Assembly (NCBI GenBank): GCA_047495785.1
Contig: JBLDXI010000021.1
Coordinates: 744,001-808,000, forward strand
Direction of reading: 5' to 3'
DNA: 64,000 nt
Source: Lepidodermella squamata
Lineage: Eukaryota; Gastrotricha
This document shows positions 1 through 11,700 of the stretch, one piece after another (the stretch's first letter is position 1; every line of letters begins with the position of its first letter). Position numbers and translations under genes: made by a program. The notes below the pieces were generated by a model, which did no database searches, was not told the origin of the DNA, and saw nothing but the letters and a program-made list of their open reading frames with translations.

Positions 1-2
1 TG

Positions 3-3000
3 TTGATCTGGAATCCGGTTTCGAATCGTGTCGTAGCTATAGATAAAAGTTCTAACGGCACGCTGCTCCGTACCAAAGGCGTTGTGAAGAAAATGACGAA
101 AAATGAGGAGTACGAAGTCGATGACCTCGATCGCATAATTATCGTGAGAACCGCTACCGACGAAAAAACTGACGGTGTGTAGTAACCACTATGCTAAAAA
201 AATATTTTAATTTATTTGTAAAAATTTAGAGTTATGGTTCGAATTTCGCCGTCTCGCTCCTGCTCCCAGTGAAAATTTGCCAGCAGTTCCGGAACCAACT
301 AAAACTGAGATGCCGCCTCCGAAACCGCCTGTCGTTGTAATGGGCAATAAGCCTGAACCTGTTCAAACCGAGGCGACTCAGCCTGTGATGGAGAGAATAC
401 CCACTCCAGAGCCGATCCCCCCACCGCCATTATCTTCTAGGTTAACCACAGCAATGCCCAGCCATCAAGATGAAATCAGCAATGAGAGCATGAATGAGTC
501 TGATGTAAGTAATTTTCGAAAAATTCGTAAAAAAAACCCCGATTTTTTGTGTATTTAGCTTCCTGATTTCGACGACTGTCTGAATCCTTTCCAAGCTTAC
601 GTCCCACCTCCTACTGTACCGATTAAAAAATCGGATGCGCCCCCAGTCGCCTTAAAAATTGTTCAACATGCGCCGAAACGGTCGGCAATGTCAGTCAGCT
701 ATTCTACCTCTATTGCCAATACCTCGCCATCCGCCAGTCCTTCCGCGCCGAAAAGGGCCGCGACTTCTGTGTATCCAAGCTCTTCGACCGCCCAATCCAC
801 GGCGCCGTCTATTGTTACTCATCAAAATCGGACGACTGTGAAAGTCACAACCCTTGATGATTCTCTGGACGAACTCGCTGATATAATTCCGAATTTCAAA
901 GCTCCGGCTAGTGTGGCGGAGTTGAGGTCGAAACCAGTTGTACCTGCTGCCCCGTTGGTCTCAACGAAAACCGCCCCGTCATCGTCAACATCGACTCTAT
1001 CAGCGGCTGATCGAGCGAGAAAACTCATGGCCAGCGCTTTGCCGGCTGATTTTCTGCCGGTTAGCGAGAAAGCCGCGGAACCGGAGCCAGCTACAGATGC
1101 GACCCCGACTAGTTCCGCCGCTCCGGCTAAAGCTGCTTCGTCGGACGATGGCGGCATGGATGAGCAGTTGTTGTGTTCGATTTGTCAAGAGCTTTTCCAC
1201 GATCCTATCACAGTCACCCCGTGCAATCACGTGTTTTGCGCAGGTAAAGCTCGAATTTTGGCTATTTTTCAGTTAAATTTTAATATATCTCTCAGGCTGT
1301 TTGAGTATGTGGCTAAGCAAGTCAAAAGATTGCCCACAATGCCGTGGGAAAGTGGAGAAGTGCAACGAAATTCATATAATTAAGAGCCTGGTCGATTCGT
1401 TCCTAGCCAAACACCCTGATCGAAAACGCTCGGCTGAAGAGCTGGCGGAGTTGGACAAGCAGAATACGATAACGAAGAACAAGCCACCAGCTGCTGCTGG
1501 AAAAGCCGCTAAAGGAGGTAAATTTTGCTCGAACGATTGTGCCATTGGATAGATGAACTAAGGCCGTGCTTTTTGTTCCGCTTTTCCGCTTTTTTTCATA
1601 CAGGTCGGTCGTAAATTAAAGCGCTTCGCGATTGTGCTTGAAACTGACTACTATTACTGAATGCCGCCTTGTTTTTATGTTGTTACGACCTATCTCATTA
1701 CTCTTTGTACTGATTTTTGAGCTACGACTCAGTGTACAAAAAACGAAACCGATGATTTTGTTTTGCATGATATGAAAATTTTCCTCGCTTGCTTGCATGC
1801 TTCTCTCTGTGTTGCTTAGATTTTTCGTTACCGAAAATGCTGATATTGTTTTTGTGTTCAAATCGCAGTTCCGGCCAATCCATGGGGCGGCGGCGGTGGT
1901 TACTACTCGGGGGATGACTCGCCGCCTTACTACGACTCGGATGACTCGGATGACTCGGGTCATGATTATGGTCTGTGAAAATAATCCAGCTTAACATCTT
2001 TTTGAAATGTGTTTTACCTAAAGGTTTCCCATTTTTCAACCAACTGCTTGGTCTCATCGGCATGCGAGGCGGCCGAGGCGGTGCTAGGGGTGGACGAGGC
2101 CGGGGGGCTGCGGCGGCTGCTCGCGGTGGTGCTTCTAATATGGCAGCCTGGGGCCTGGTTTGCCGGCAATGTCCCGGCGGCTCGTTAGCAACTGCTCAGC
2201 CTGCAGCGCCTGCACCCGCAAGAGGTGGAAGAGGGAGTCGCGGAGGTCGTGGCAGTCGTGGTGGTCGAGGGCGTGGGGCTGCTGCATCGGTGACCCCGAG
2301 CACTAGTGCCGCGACTTCTGCTACGACGAGCATGACGTCTGTCGCAGGTCCAAACGGCTCAATCACTGCTCCTACTACGTAAGATTTTCAGAAAATTTGA
2401 GTTAGTGAAAGGGCTGAGCGCTGTAGCGAGGGCTATAACTAGGGACAAAGCTATGTTTTCAAAGGTTGGAAATGAAATTTTCCTCACAAGGTTATTATTG
2501 ATTTCTTGCTTTGTTTAGAGGCACATTTTCATGACTATTTAAAAAGTTTTCGCCCAACTTGGGACGAAAGTTTTTGAAGTTCCCCAGCCACTGCGTCCTT
2601 TGACCTCAGGCCGCGTTTCTTCGTTTTCCGTGAATACCGTAACGAGTGGTAACTTTGGACAAAACGTGTTTTTCGAACATTAAAAATCAGGCTTTGCTCC
2701 TAAATTTCTGAAATTTTTACCAAAGGTGGGGACGGTGATTCTTGAATTTACTGCAAATTCTAGAAATTTTTAGAATTTTACCTGACCTTTGGCTAATTAA
2801 TATGTGTTCCGGTAACTTTGGACAATTAGAGGGTAGTTTTGGACACTCATTTGCATATGCAATTTCATTGCAATTTCATTGTGAATTATCTGTTATTCAT
2901 GGTTTTTCATTTAATCTTGGGTCAGATATCGAAAAAAATTATGAGCAGATGGCGCATCATCTGTTTCTCAGAAGTTCAATAAAACTACGTTTCTGCGCAG

Positions 3001-6000
3001 CAGCATACTTAACCCGTCCAAAAGTGTCCAAAATTACCCCAATTTTCACCTGTTTTTCAGGTAAATGTCCTGCTAAAACGCGTCGACGGATTGTCATTTT
3101 TTCTTCGATTATAGGGAGAGTAAATATAGGTGAATGCTCATGCCAATTTTTATTGAAAGCTGTTCGATTTTTAGAAAGATAGAAGGGGGGTCCCAAAACG
3201 GCACCCAAAGTCTAACTGCTTGCAACTTTTTCTGAAATCCGATTTCAGCTCCAATCGTCTTGATTTTTATGTCAAACGAAAGCTGAAGAGACGGAGAATT
3301 TTATGTGAAAACTCCCATGATTTAAACGTTCAAGCCTGAAAAGCTAAACACCTGCAAAGCCGAAAGTGTCCAAAGTTACCGTGTCCACAATCATCACACG
3401 TTACGGTAGTCCCCCTCTTCGCTTTCCGCAGGATTAGTTCCGCGGTTCACCCGTACGCCGTACGGGGAGGCTTGAGATCCTCTTGAGATGGAAAATACAA
3501 TATGCATAACTTGCGTATGGTTCGCTGAAGTCAGGGATTAATTTCTTTGTCTTGGTGTTCTCATCGGCATCAGAATCGCGCTTCTTGTTGCGTTTTGTTG
3601 ATTGCTTAATTTGAGGCAATTGGTCGGATCCTGAGTCAATTCAGGTAACCCTTTTCGACTTGACGAGGCGGTAAACTTGAGAGTTACTCTGATGATGATA
3701 CGGGGAACTACGAATTTTTTATTTCTGAAAAGAAACTCAATTTTCTTGCGAGTTCTGATTCCATTTGAGAACCTTGGTAACTTAGCAAAATGGACGGGAA
3801 GTCAAATAAGCACATGAAATCCACAACACATAAGACGATGTTTTCAGATGAAATATCTCGAAGATGAACTTCGTTTAGTGGTCCGTGAAAAGAAGAATAA
3901 ACTGTCAAAGCTGAGGGTTTATTTCTCCTATGAGATCCGTCGAAACTAAGCCCTAACGCCCAAGGACCATGAGATGAAAGCGAACGTAGATGAGGTCTTT
4001 TAGCAAAGTAGCAACCTTATGGCAATAGCTAATCTTGCACTCTCTACAGTAAGCTCTGATGTCTCTGTGCATCTTACGGAGAGGATCTGCCGGAGAGGTA
4101 GGAACAGGAAAGTTCTGTATAGCAGCAGTCTTCCCAGAAGATCAATATTTACACCTTCACCAGAAACAATTCTTCCCAAAATAAGGAATGTTTCTCAATT
4201 CTCAAACCATTTACATTTCAAACCATTGGCAGCTAAACCCCACTGGGCAAGACGAGATAGAAGTTGTCAAATTCTATCAAGGAGTATCTCTTCCGTGGGA
4301 GCATGCGCAACGATGTCATCCTGAAAATCGACTACAATCTGTTCTAGGCCTTTGAATACGTTGTTTTAATCAGCTTCTGAAGCGTTTGAGAAGGATTCTT
4401 TAGACCCATAGGCATACGGACCCACGCATACTTCTCATCGTCCTACTTGCTACTTGCTACTTTCAGGATGGAGCATAATCTGCCAAAAAGCATCTTTCAC
4501 ATCTATCTTAACGAAAAAACTAGAACCATGACGTCTTTTTATCACACTATCCGACGAAGGAGGTAAACAAAATTCGGGAATAGTTTCTAGATTTGCAGGC
4601 ATATAGTCAATCGTAAGACGAGTCTTTTTAGTGTCATTATTGCCCACTATAACTGAAGCGGAAGTATGAATGGAATCTGAAACTTCTATGCACTTCTCCT
4701 TTAACGAACGATCAGTTTGAATCCTGAGCTGATTTCTTTTGTAAGGGCCTTGTCAGGATTCCTAAGACGAATTCTGTGGTAAAAATTAGGGTCTGTTATA
4801 CAGCCGAGAGAATTAGAGAATACAGATTGACATTTTCGAAGAATGGAGTGAAACTTAAATTTCAGGGTGCAACGAAGATCCTACGTTTTCGATGAATAAG
4901 CATTCATTGTTGAAAGCGGAAGTAGAAAGCGAAACAGTGCTAAGTGCTACGTATGTTATTCACACCCAGAACAGAAAGTAACAGATTGGAACACTCGATG
5001 TTAATTTTGAAGGCAGGATTAAGCAGAAAAAACAGCCAATTCTGCGACTTACAAAGGACTGCCGATGACTCTCGGGCCGGCCCGGGACTTAGTAAATCGC
5101 TAACCTCGGGCTCCTGGACATTCTTCGCAAATAATTGTCCGTCGTAATAACCAATTATCAGCGAATTTTCCGTGTTTGGCGTTATGGTGATGAACAGATG
5201 AGGTTGCCCAAAACAGTGCCCACGTAGAAAAGATTTCTTTTTGGCAATGTTTTCGTTCAGCATTGCTTTCCCACAAATGAGTAGAAAGCACGTCGACGTT
5301 TTTCAGAAAATCTCTAATATCTATTGAATCCATTGTTGATATCTATGTAGCGCACTCAATATAATTTTGCTAAACTTGGAAGACTTATTGAATTTTTCAT
5401 GGCTAATGATCGACATGTTCTTACTTGTAGAATACCTCCCTATACGTGTACCGCAAATTCACATCTGACTTGCCGATGCTGCACTCAGCGATTCCCTGCT
5501 CGTGAAGGCGAGGCCGGAATACCACCAGTTAGATGCGGCCTCTGCCAGAACACCTACTGCCACTTATACTGGGGATGCCAAGCGCCGAGCTGCAATGGCT
5601 GCCTCGGTCCTCTCACAGCTTTCACAGCCTCTTTACACGAGCTAGAAGGCGGTATGGCTGTGTCGACTAACACTGTTGAAGCTGGTCATTTCGCCACCTA
5701 TCTCAACTCGCGCTCTGTCAACCCACAAAGCGTTTTGGACGTTGGTTATCAGCTCATGGATATTAACGCTATGCCAGGTGAGACTCAGATTTTTTGCTTC
5801 TTCTAGTTATATTTTGATTGTTTCAGAGCTGAATGGAACGAATCGTGGATCTGTTGTTTGTCGTCTCTGCTTCAAGAACAAAGTCATACCAGCCATTTCT
5901 TACGCTTACAGGGCTCAACTCACTAGCTCAGATTTGCCTGGTAAATTTTTGATAATAAAATGTTTATAAATAATGAGAATTTTGTGTAGCTCCTGTAATA

Positions 6001-6178
6001 AATCGCCCGAATTGCCAGTGGGGTAAAGACTGCCGAACTCAAAAGACTTCAGTTGCTCATGCTCGGTTCGTAAAATTCCCGATTACTTATAAATAATTGA
6101 TAAAAACTTATTTATTTTTGTTACAGGAAACACAACCACATTTGCTTACCGAGTAACGGCGCTGGTCCGTCTCATTAG
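3..6178 (+). CDS. chfr: CHFR E3 ubiquitin ligase, 5' end cut by window (CHFR-A)
   Basis: CHFR is a mitotic-stress checkpoint ubiquitin ligase. The window opens inside the FHA domain (reading DKSSNGTLL, the conserved NGT turn). Proposed exons: 3-174, 230-504, 559-1243, 1296-1517, 1869-1970, 2024-2378, 5431-5777, 5827-5940, 5990-6065 and 6127-6178; they sum to 2400 nt in one frame (799 aa, partial). A Pro/Ser/Ala-rich linker follows the FHA. The RING (1165-1345) begins CSICQELFHDPITVTPC and ends CPQC, split by an intron exactly as in the two paralogues. After an acidic exon and an RGG-rich exon come the CHFR Cys-rich region (CHLYWGC, as in vertebrate CHFR) and a C-terminal PBZ finger (CQWGKDC, then HARKHNHIC), which in CHFR binds poly(ADP-ribose). 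The 3052-nt intron 2379-5430 carries transposon debris. The RGG exon is unlike vertebrate CHFR. Family assignment is firm; exact splice sites around 1869-2024 are less sure. Confidence 0.88.
2053..2300 (+). repeat. RGG/RG-rich coding segment inside CHFR-A
   Basis: Within the exon 2024-2378 the protein reads as two runs of Arg-Gly-Gly repeats, with motifs such as MRGGRGGARGGRGRG and ARGGRGSRGGRGSRGG, separated by a short stretch with CRQC. RGG boxes usually bind RNA or poly(ADP-ribose) and are methylated by PRMTs; any such role here is inference. The neighbouring CHFR paralogue at 6434 has no such repeat at the same place. Confidence 0.8.
2635..3408. mobile_element. Non-autonomous inverted-repeat element (MITE-like) in CHFR-A intron
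   Basis: The ends are a perfect inverted match: TACCGTAACG at 2635-2644 and CGTTACGGTA at 3399-3408. Further in, GGTAACTTTGGAC (from 2649) is mirrored by GTCCAAAGTTACC (3368-3380), and a second internal pair lies near 2812-2850 and 3017-3045. Both ends read TA at the junction, consistent with TA target duplication as in Tc1/mariner-type elements. No transposase ORF is visible. Confidence 0.75.
3950..5333 (-). mobile_element. Decayed Ty3/gypsy-type retroelement fragment
   Basis: On the minus strand, 4647-4450 encodes a reverse-transcriptase block (RLTIDYMPAN, then FFVKIDVKDAFWQI), the fingers/palm motif of gypsy-like polymerases. Downstream (4450 to about 4140) the frame continues with RMPMGLKNPSQT and then a FQDDI-type catalytic box, but stops and frame changes interrupt it. 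Minus ORFs at 5263-4940 and 5333-5100 lie upstream where a protease/gag part would sit. No long terminal repeats were found. This is a dead fossil inside the CHFR-A intron, antisense to the host gene. Confidence 0.7.
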
Positions 6179-6225
6179 TCCGAAAACTCGCGCTTTGTTG
6201 ACATGAATGTTGTGAGTCCACCTCG

Positions 6226-6231
6226 AATAAA
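6226..6231 (+). terminator. Polyadenylation signal AATAAA of CHFR-A
   Basis: AATAAA lies 48 nt after the CHFR-A stop codon, a normal distance for a short 3' UTR. Confidence 0.5.
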
Positions 6232-6433
6232 AAAGCGAAAATCATTCTGATTCTGGGGATTAATTGCTCGCATGTGTATGATGCTTCTTGTCTTCGCAAC
6301 ATGTATCTCTTGAATTTTAGCAATTATAAAAAATATGCTAGCTGAAAAGTATTATCCAATGATGTAATAAACTTCTAACGTTTTCTAATGCCCTTCTTGT
6401 CTAGATGTATAGCTTTTAGCGTTATTATGTATT

Positions 6434-8266
6434 ATGGCTATTTGGGGTGAACTGCTCTATAAAGGCGGCCGGACGGTTGGCGTTCATTCGCTAAGGACGC
6501 ACTCGATCACGATTGGGTGGGGCGATAACGCGCACATTCGCCTGTACAATCGAGGCATATCGTCCATTCATTGCCGCTTGCTATGGAACAGCGAGAGATC
6601 TATCGTCACTATTATCGATTTTAGTAGAAATGGTACATGGATTCAAGGCCGCGACGACGTTCCAGATAAACTGCGTTGTGGACAAGAAAGAGTCATCAAT
6701 CATAACGATTGCATAGTTTTAACTTACGATCGAAATCGTTCACCTGGTATGGAAGAATTAGATTTGCCTCAATCTGGATAATTATTCTATATATCTGGTT
6801 CAATATATTAGATATCTGGTTCAAACTTCGAATTTTGTTCCAAGTTCCGAGGACTGCGCCTCGGAGAAGGCAATATGAAGAGGTTCCAGCTACCGATGTC
6901 CAAGTTCCGAATGTTTCGACTTATGAGGCTGCTACTGAAAATCCTCGTGATGTATCGCAGCTAACGGTGCCAACAAAAATTCGGAAAATCGAAGACATCG
7001 CAAGCTCATCCGCCAACGAAGCTGCGTCTACCTCAAAAATCCCGATCTCATTCGTTGAAAATAACTTGATTTGTTTGATATGCCAATCGATCCTATACAA
7101 ACCAGTCACATTGACCCCTTGCAGCCACGTTTGCTGCGGTAAGTCGACCTGAATTCATTAATTAAAGCGTTATTATGATGATTTTTAAGGTGGCTGTCTA
7201 GCGACGTGGTTGAGGACTTCTTTGGGGTGTCCTCAATGTCGACAGCAACTCACCCACGTTGCAGAATCTCATTTGTTGAAAAACATGGTCGAAGAATTGG
7301 TCAAAGCCCATCCGCAACTGGAAAGGCCTGAAGATGAACGGACAATGTTAGATCAGAAATTGTTCGGTTTGCGACATCCGCGACATCCAGGAAACCACCT
7401 GTTAGGCGGAAATAAGACTCCAGGTACGTTACATGATAAATTCGAGTACAGCCGCCTTAAATTTATTTATATCAGACCCGGATAAATTACCCGACGATTT
7501 TTTGTGCCGCCTTTGTCCTGGTTCACTGCCAGCCAGGAGTTTAATCCCATCCAATGGTTCCTGCTACCCATTACCTGAAACGACCTCGAATGACCCCTGC
7601 CTTCCATCCGGAGAACATGAAATCTGCGACTGTTGCAATCAGGTCTTTCCGAAACGCGGCGATATGGACCCGGCCGTGAGAGTGAAATGTAAAATCTGCG
7701 AAGGGACATATTGCCACATGTATTGGGGATGTCGCAGTGAAGCGTGCAAAGGCTGTCTTGGTCCGATGAAAACCTTCAAAGTCCAGCTTAATCATCTCAT
7801 CAGGGGGCTGGCAATGTTTTGCAATCATACGGAATCAATGATATTGCTAGAATACCTTCAAAAGAACCATATCGAACCTGCTGCAGTGTTTCAACGTGGT
7901 CTGGATCGCCTTGAAGCGAATGCGAACGCGTGTTTGTGTTTTAGGTCGATGTTAAGTTGAATCGAATAATTTTGCTTTCAATTTCCAGATTGCCACAACG
8001 TTAAAGCTAACGATCCCGTTTGCCTAAAGTGCATGCGTTCGATCATTATACCATTCATTGCGTTCGACTATCGAATTCAATTGGCGCCATCTGAACTGGA
8101 ATTTCTGATGCCACCGCGTCGGAATTGTCTTCAAGGCAGGAGATGCAATCGAAAGCATGAAGAGAAGCACGCTGAGTTAGTTGCGATTTAAAACCCATTT
8201 GCAATTTTCTATGTAATTTTTCTTTGTTTCAGGAAGTTCAACCATGCTTGCGAGTCGATTGTCTGA
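6434..8266 (+). CDS. CHFR-like E3 ubiquitin ligase, complete (CHFR-B)
   Basis: Second member of the tandem CHFR family. Proposed exons 6434-6746, 6845-7138, 7190-7423, 7476-7931, 7989-8175 and 8233-8266 give 1518 nt, 505 aa; the donor near 7931 is the weakest choice. Residues about 1-100 form an FHA domain (HSITIGWGDN, then SSIHCRLL and SRNGTW), which binds phosphothreonine. The RING at about residues 180-225 has CLICQSILYKPVTLTPC and CPQC. Next come the Cys-rich region (CHMYWGC, close to vertebrate CHFR CHLYWGC) and a C-terminal PBZ finger (CLQGRRC, then HAEKFNHAC). It differs from CHFR-A by a compact linker and no RGG box. AG at 6418-6419 after a pyrimidine tract lies 14 nt before the ATG and could be a trans-splice acceptor. 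It should act as a nuclear E2-dependent ligase; substrates are unknown. Confidence 0.85.
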
Positions 8267-8471
8267 AATATTTCGAGGTCGTAAATCTGCCGTCCATTGG
8301 ACTTCCTTAACTGAACTCTTATTTATTGTTGAATTTATGAATTGAAGCCTCTAACCTCTAACCTCAAATAGAAATTGTAAAGCATGTGCCATTTTTCATA
8401 TTTATCAAGATCTCGGAAATTTCGCTCTACGCTCTAATCATATTCATTTTGTTTGAAATCAGAAACCAATG

Positions 8472-8477
8472 AATAAA
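8472..8477 (+). terminator. Polyadenylation signal AATAAA of CHFR-B
   Basis: AATAAA lies about 205 nt after the CHFR-B stop, in AT-rich sequence without coding signal. Confidence 0.4.
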
Positions 8478-8764
8478 GAAGTTCTGATATTTACTTATTC
8501 TTCTATCATAGTTGATATTGAATGGTAAAGAATGATGACATGCGAGACCTGGTATATCTTAAAAAATGTTATGTTTGCTGAAATTGCTGGAATTCCGGAG
8601 ATATGGCGATAATTATTATATTGATTGAAATTTTTGTTATTTTTACAATTTTAAAAATGTTTATGACAATCGTCTGAAAAGATAAATTTGCCATTCATTC
8701 AATTTCATTTTTATTTTCTGGTGTCTATTATAGGGCCAGTTGTTAGTTATTTTTGTATTAATAT

Positions 8765-11700
8765 ATGGCGACTAACAAAAACGAAGAAAACGCCCCTCGC
8801 ACCTCGGCATCCTCAACTAAACGGTCATCAAATGACGGAACTGTTGTGATAGGTGGGCGGAAAAAACAGGCCCTTGGCGCCCGCACCGAATCAAATAACG
8901 CAGGTGGATCCGGCGATTTAGCGGCGGCGTCAGACGCCAGTCCGCCGACTCTAGCCATCGCAGAACACCTGACCTGCAGCATTTGCACGGAAATTTTTCA
9001 CGACCCTTGTAATTTATCGCCTTGTAATCACGTGTTTTGTGGTAAATTTTTGGAAAATTCAAAAATTCGAAAAATATGAATTTATGAAATTTTTTAAGGT
9101 GGATGTTTATCGCCCTGGCTAAAACAATCAAATCAGTGTCCACATTGCCGGCAGCGGTATAATAACTTCAGCTTTCACCACATGATCGCCAACATGGTTC
9201 AGGCGTACTTGACAAGTCATCCGGATCGCAGGCGGTCCGCCGAAGAACTGGCCCTACTCGACTCGCAAAACACGATACCGAAAAACAATCAGGAAGCGGC
9301 AGCTCAACAGAGGCAAAACAATTATTCGGACGATTCGGACTCGTCAGACGGCGATGCTGTTCCTCAAGGTTTAAATTCAATTCCTGGAGTCATAAATATC
9401 CAAAATATTGTATTTTAAGGTGGTGCTCATCATTATGCTATCTCTTCTGAGGATGAGTATGAAAGCAGTGCAGATGAGTATGGCGGCACTATTACTTCAG
9501 CTGAATCTAGCATATCTGCATCGGACTACGAAAACGAGTCTGAAGTTGAGAATGAGAGCGACCTCGCCGAAGAGGCAGAAGAAGAGCATGTTGAAGTTGA
9601 GGAGCACAGCGATGCTGAAGATGGCGCGAGTAGTCAGTCGTATGTTGACACTGAGACGAGCGCGGATAGTGACGGGTTGGATGGCGAATTCAACAGCAGT
9701 GCCAGCGAGCATTCTCAATCTGAAAACTACGCGGATGGTGAGTTTTCACCCCCTTGAAAATCGTTGAAAAATCTAGATTTTTTTAATATAATTTCTAGGT
9801 TCTAACGACAACTATGAAGACGAAGAAAGCGAGGATTCTGACGATTATGTTGAGCCTCAGCAAGTTGGAATCGATAGTTCAAGTAGTGAAAGTGATGACT
9901 CGGATGAAGCGCCTCCAGTTAGAGGTGAGTAGAAGGAAATCAAGCTAAAGCAGCATTCAATTTTAGTACATCTTCGGAATTCCAGCAATTTCAGCAAGCA
10001 TAACTAGTTTAAGATGTACCAGGTCTAGCATTTATCTCATTAAGCATTATCTAGCATTTTTTTATTCATTTCCTTGATCGAATTCGTTCGCTACCACGAT
10101 TTTGTATAGGCATTTCATAAACCTAACAAAGCACCGGTGTTTGAGCTCTGGGAGTTGGACCCCGGTAAAAACGATCTTGAACTGTGTCCAGTCGATCCAG
10201 GGTTGAAGGTGCCGCATAGGCATAGGCAATCATTCAGCCCTCTAATATGGGCCAGCAGTAGGTTTTGAAAGCATTTCCAATCTGCCTTTTTGAAAGGAAC
10301 AGTTGAAACCTGAGTAGTTGTGTAGTGTGACCACCTCGAATGGAATACGGTATTATGATCGAACACATGCCTTGATGCAAGCGTAATTCGAGATTATTTA
10401 TCTCGGAAGGCAAGAATGTTCGTATCTGGGTACATGATGAAGTGAATTACAGGCGACAGAGAGGCCATATCCGAAAACGCGCTCTCCTGGTCGTTGTTAC
10501 CAGCCTTCTCCGCATCGCTGGAAACGTCAGAGGAACCGGACCGGGAAAGAAGTCGGCTTACGGGAACGTCGAGCTGGCTGTTGTTTCGCCCGAACTTACG
10601 ACCCTTGGAAGAGAGTTTTAGCGCTGGGATAGAATGAAACAGAATGGAAATGTTGCTTGGGAAGCAGTGTTGACTGAACTGCTTGGGGCGCATTTCATAG
10701 CGCCTGGAATCTGAAACGGCGGCTTCGGGGTAATAACTAGAATCGGCAACTAAGATATGCTTAAAGAGACGCGTGTATGCTTCTGTATCTTCACTACTGC
10801 CATCTGAAACACCTGCAACCTGTAACCACCAACAACCCCGTGTCAGGTTTCCGGAGGATTTTGTACGTCGCATCAACTTGAAACCTTGTCCACTTTCTAA
10901 TTTAGAAAGAAATTACCTTGATGAAGCGATTATAACTTCAAGTAACGCAATCAGAATATTACGTTAAATTCGAAGACCGGTTTTGAATATATGCTGTTCA
11001 GACATAATAGATATAAAGGACAATGGAATAGTCATTGTTAAGGAAGATTTGAGATTCGACAGCTCTTTGCGTTTGAAAGAGAACAGATCTACACTTAGGA
11101 GTTTGATACGAGACGGGTTTAGCAAAAACAGCTGAGAGAAAATGAGGGTCAGTAGAAAGGAATTGGGATATCTAATATTAGCATTATGGACATTTTAAAA
11201 AAGATCGGAGCTGGAGGAAAGCTAAGAAGGTGTAACAAAGAGAGACGCACAATCTAGGAGCCATGCAGCGACTTCATTTGTGAGGCTTACAATTTAGACT
11301 CAATCGAAGTGCATTCGAAGAGACCATTTTCAGGCTTGTGACTACAGCCAATGGCAGCGCAACAAATCATATTTTATCAACTTGTCTCTAAAGCATAAAA
11401 TTACTTAAGTTAACCTAAACTACCTTTAAATTACTCATCTCGTTTAGATTGGACAGTTTGTAGGCTCAAAGTGCGACATGCGATAACCCTTTCCGATTTC
11501 GAGTGGCGCGAAATTAGTTCGGTGCGATTTGATTGCGGAATTGAATGCGGAAAAATATTTCATACAAATTTTATTTGCATAATTTATTTTGCGCGATAGT
11601 TTTGGAGAAAACTGCAAAAATTATTGGAAGTGATCGATTGCGTGTGAATTTACTCAGTACGAAATGCTGCTTATGAAATTATAATGAATCAAAACATTAT

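Noticed and set aside
822-1157. 111-codon minus-strand frame
   Set aside because: Antisense to the Ser/Ala/Pro-rich linker exon of CHFR-A.
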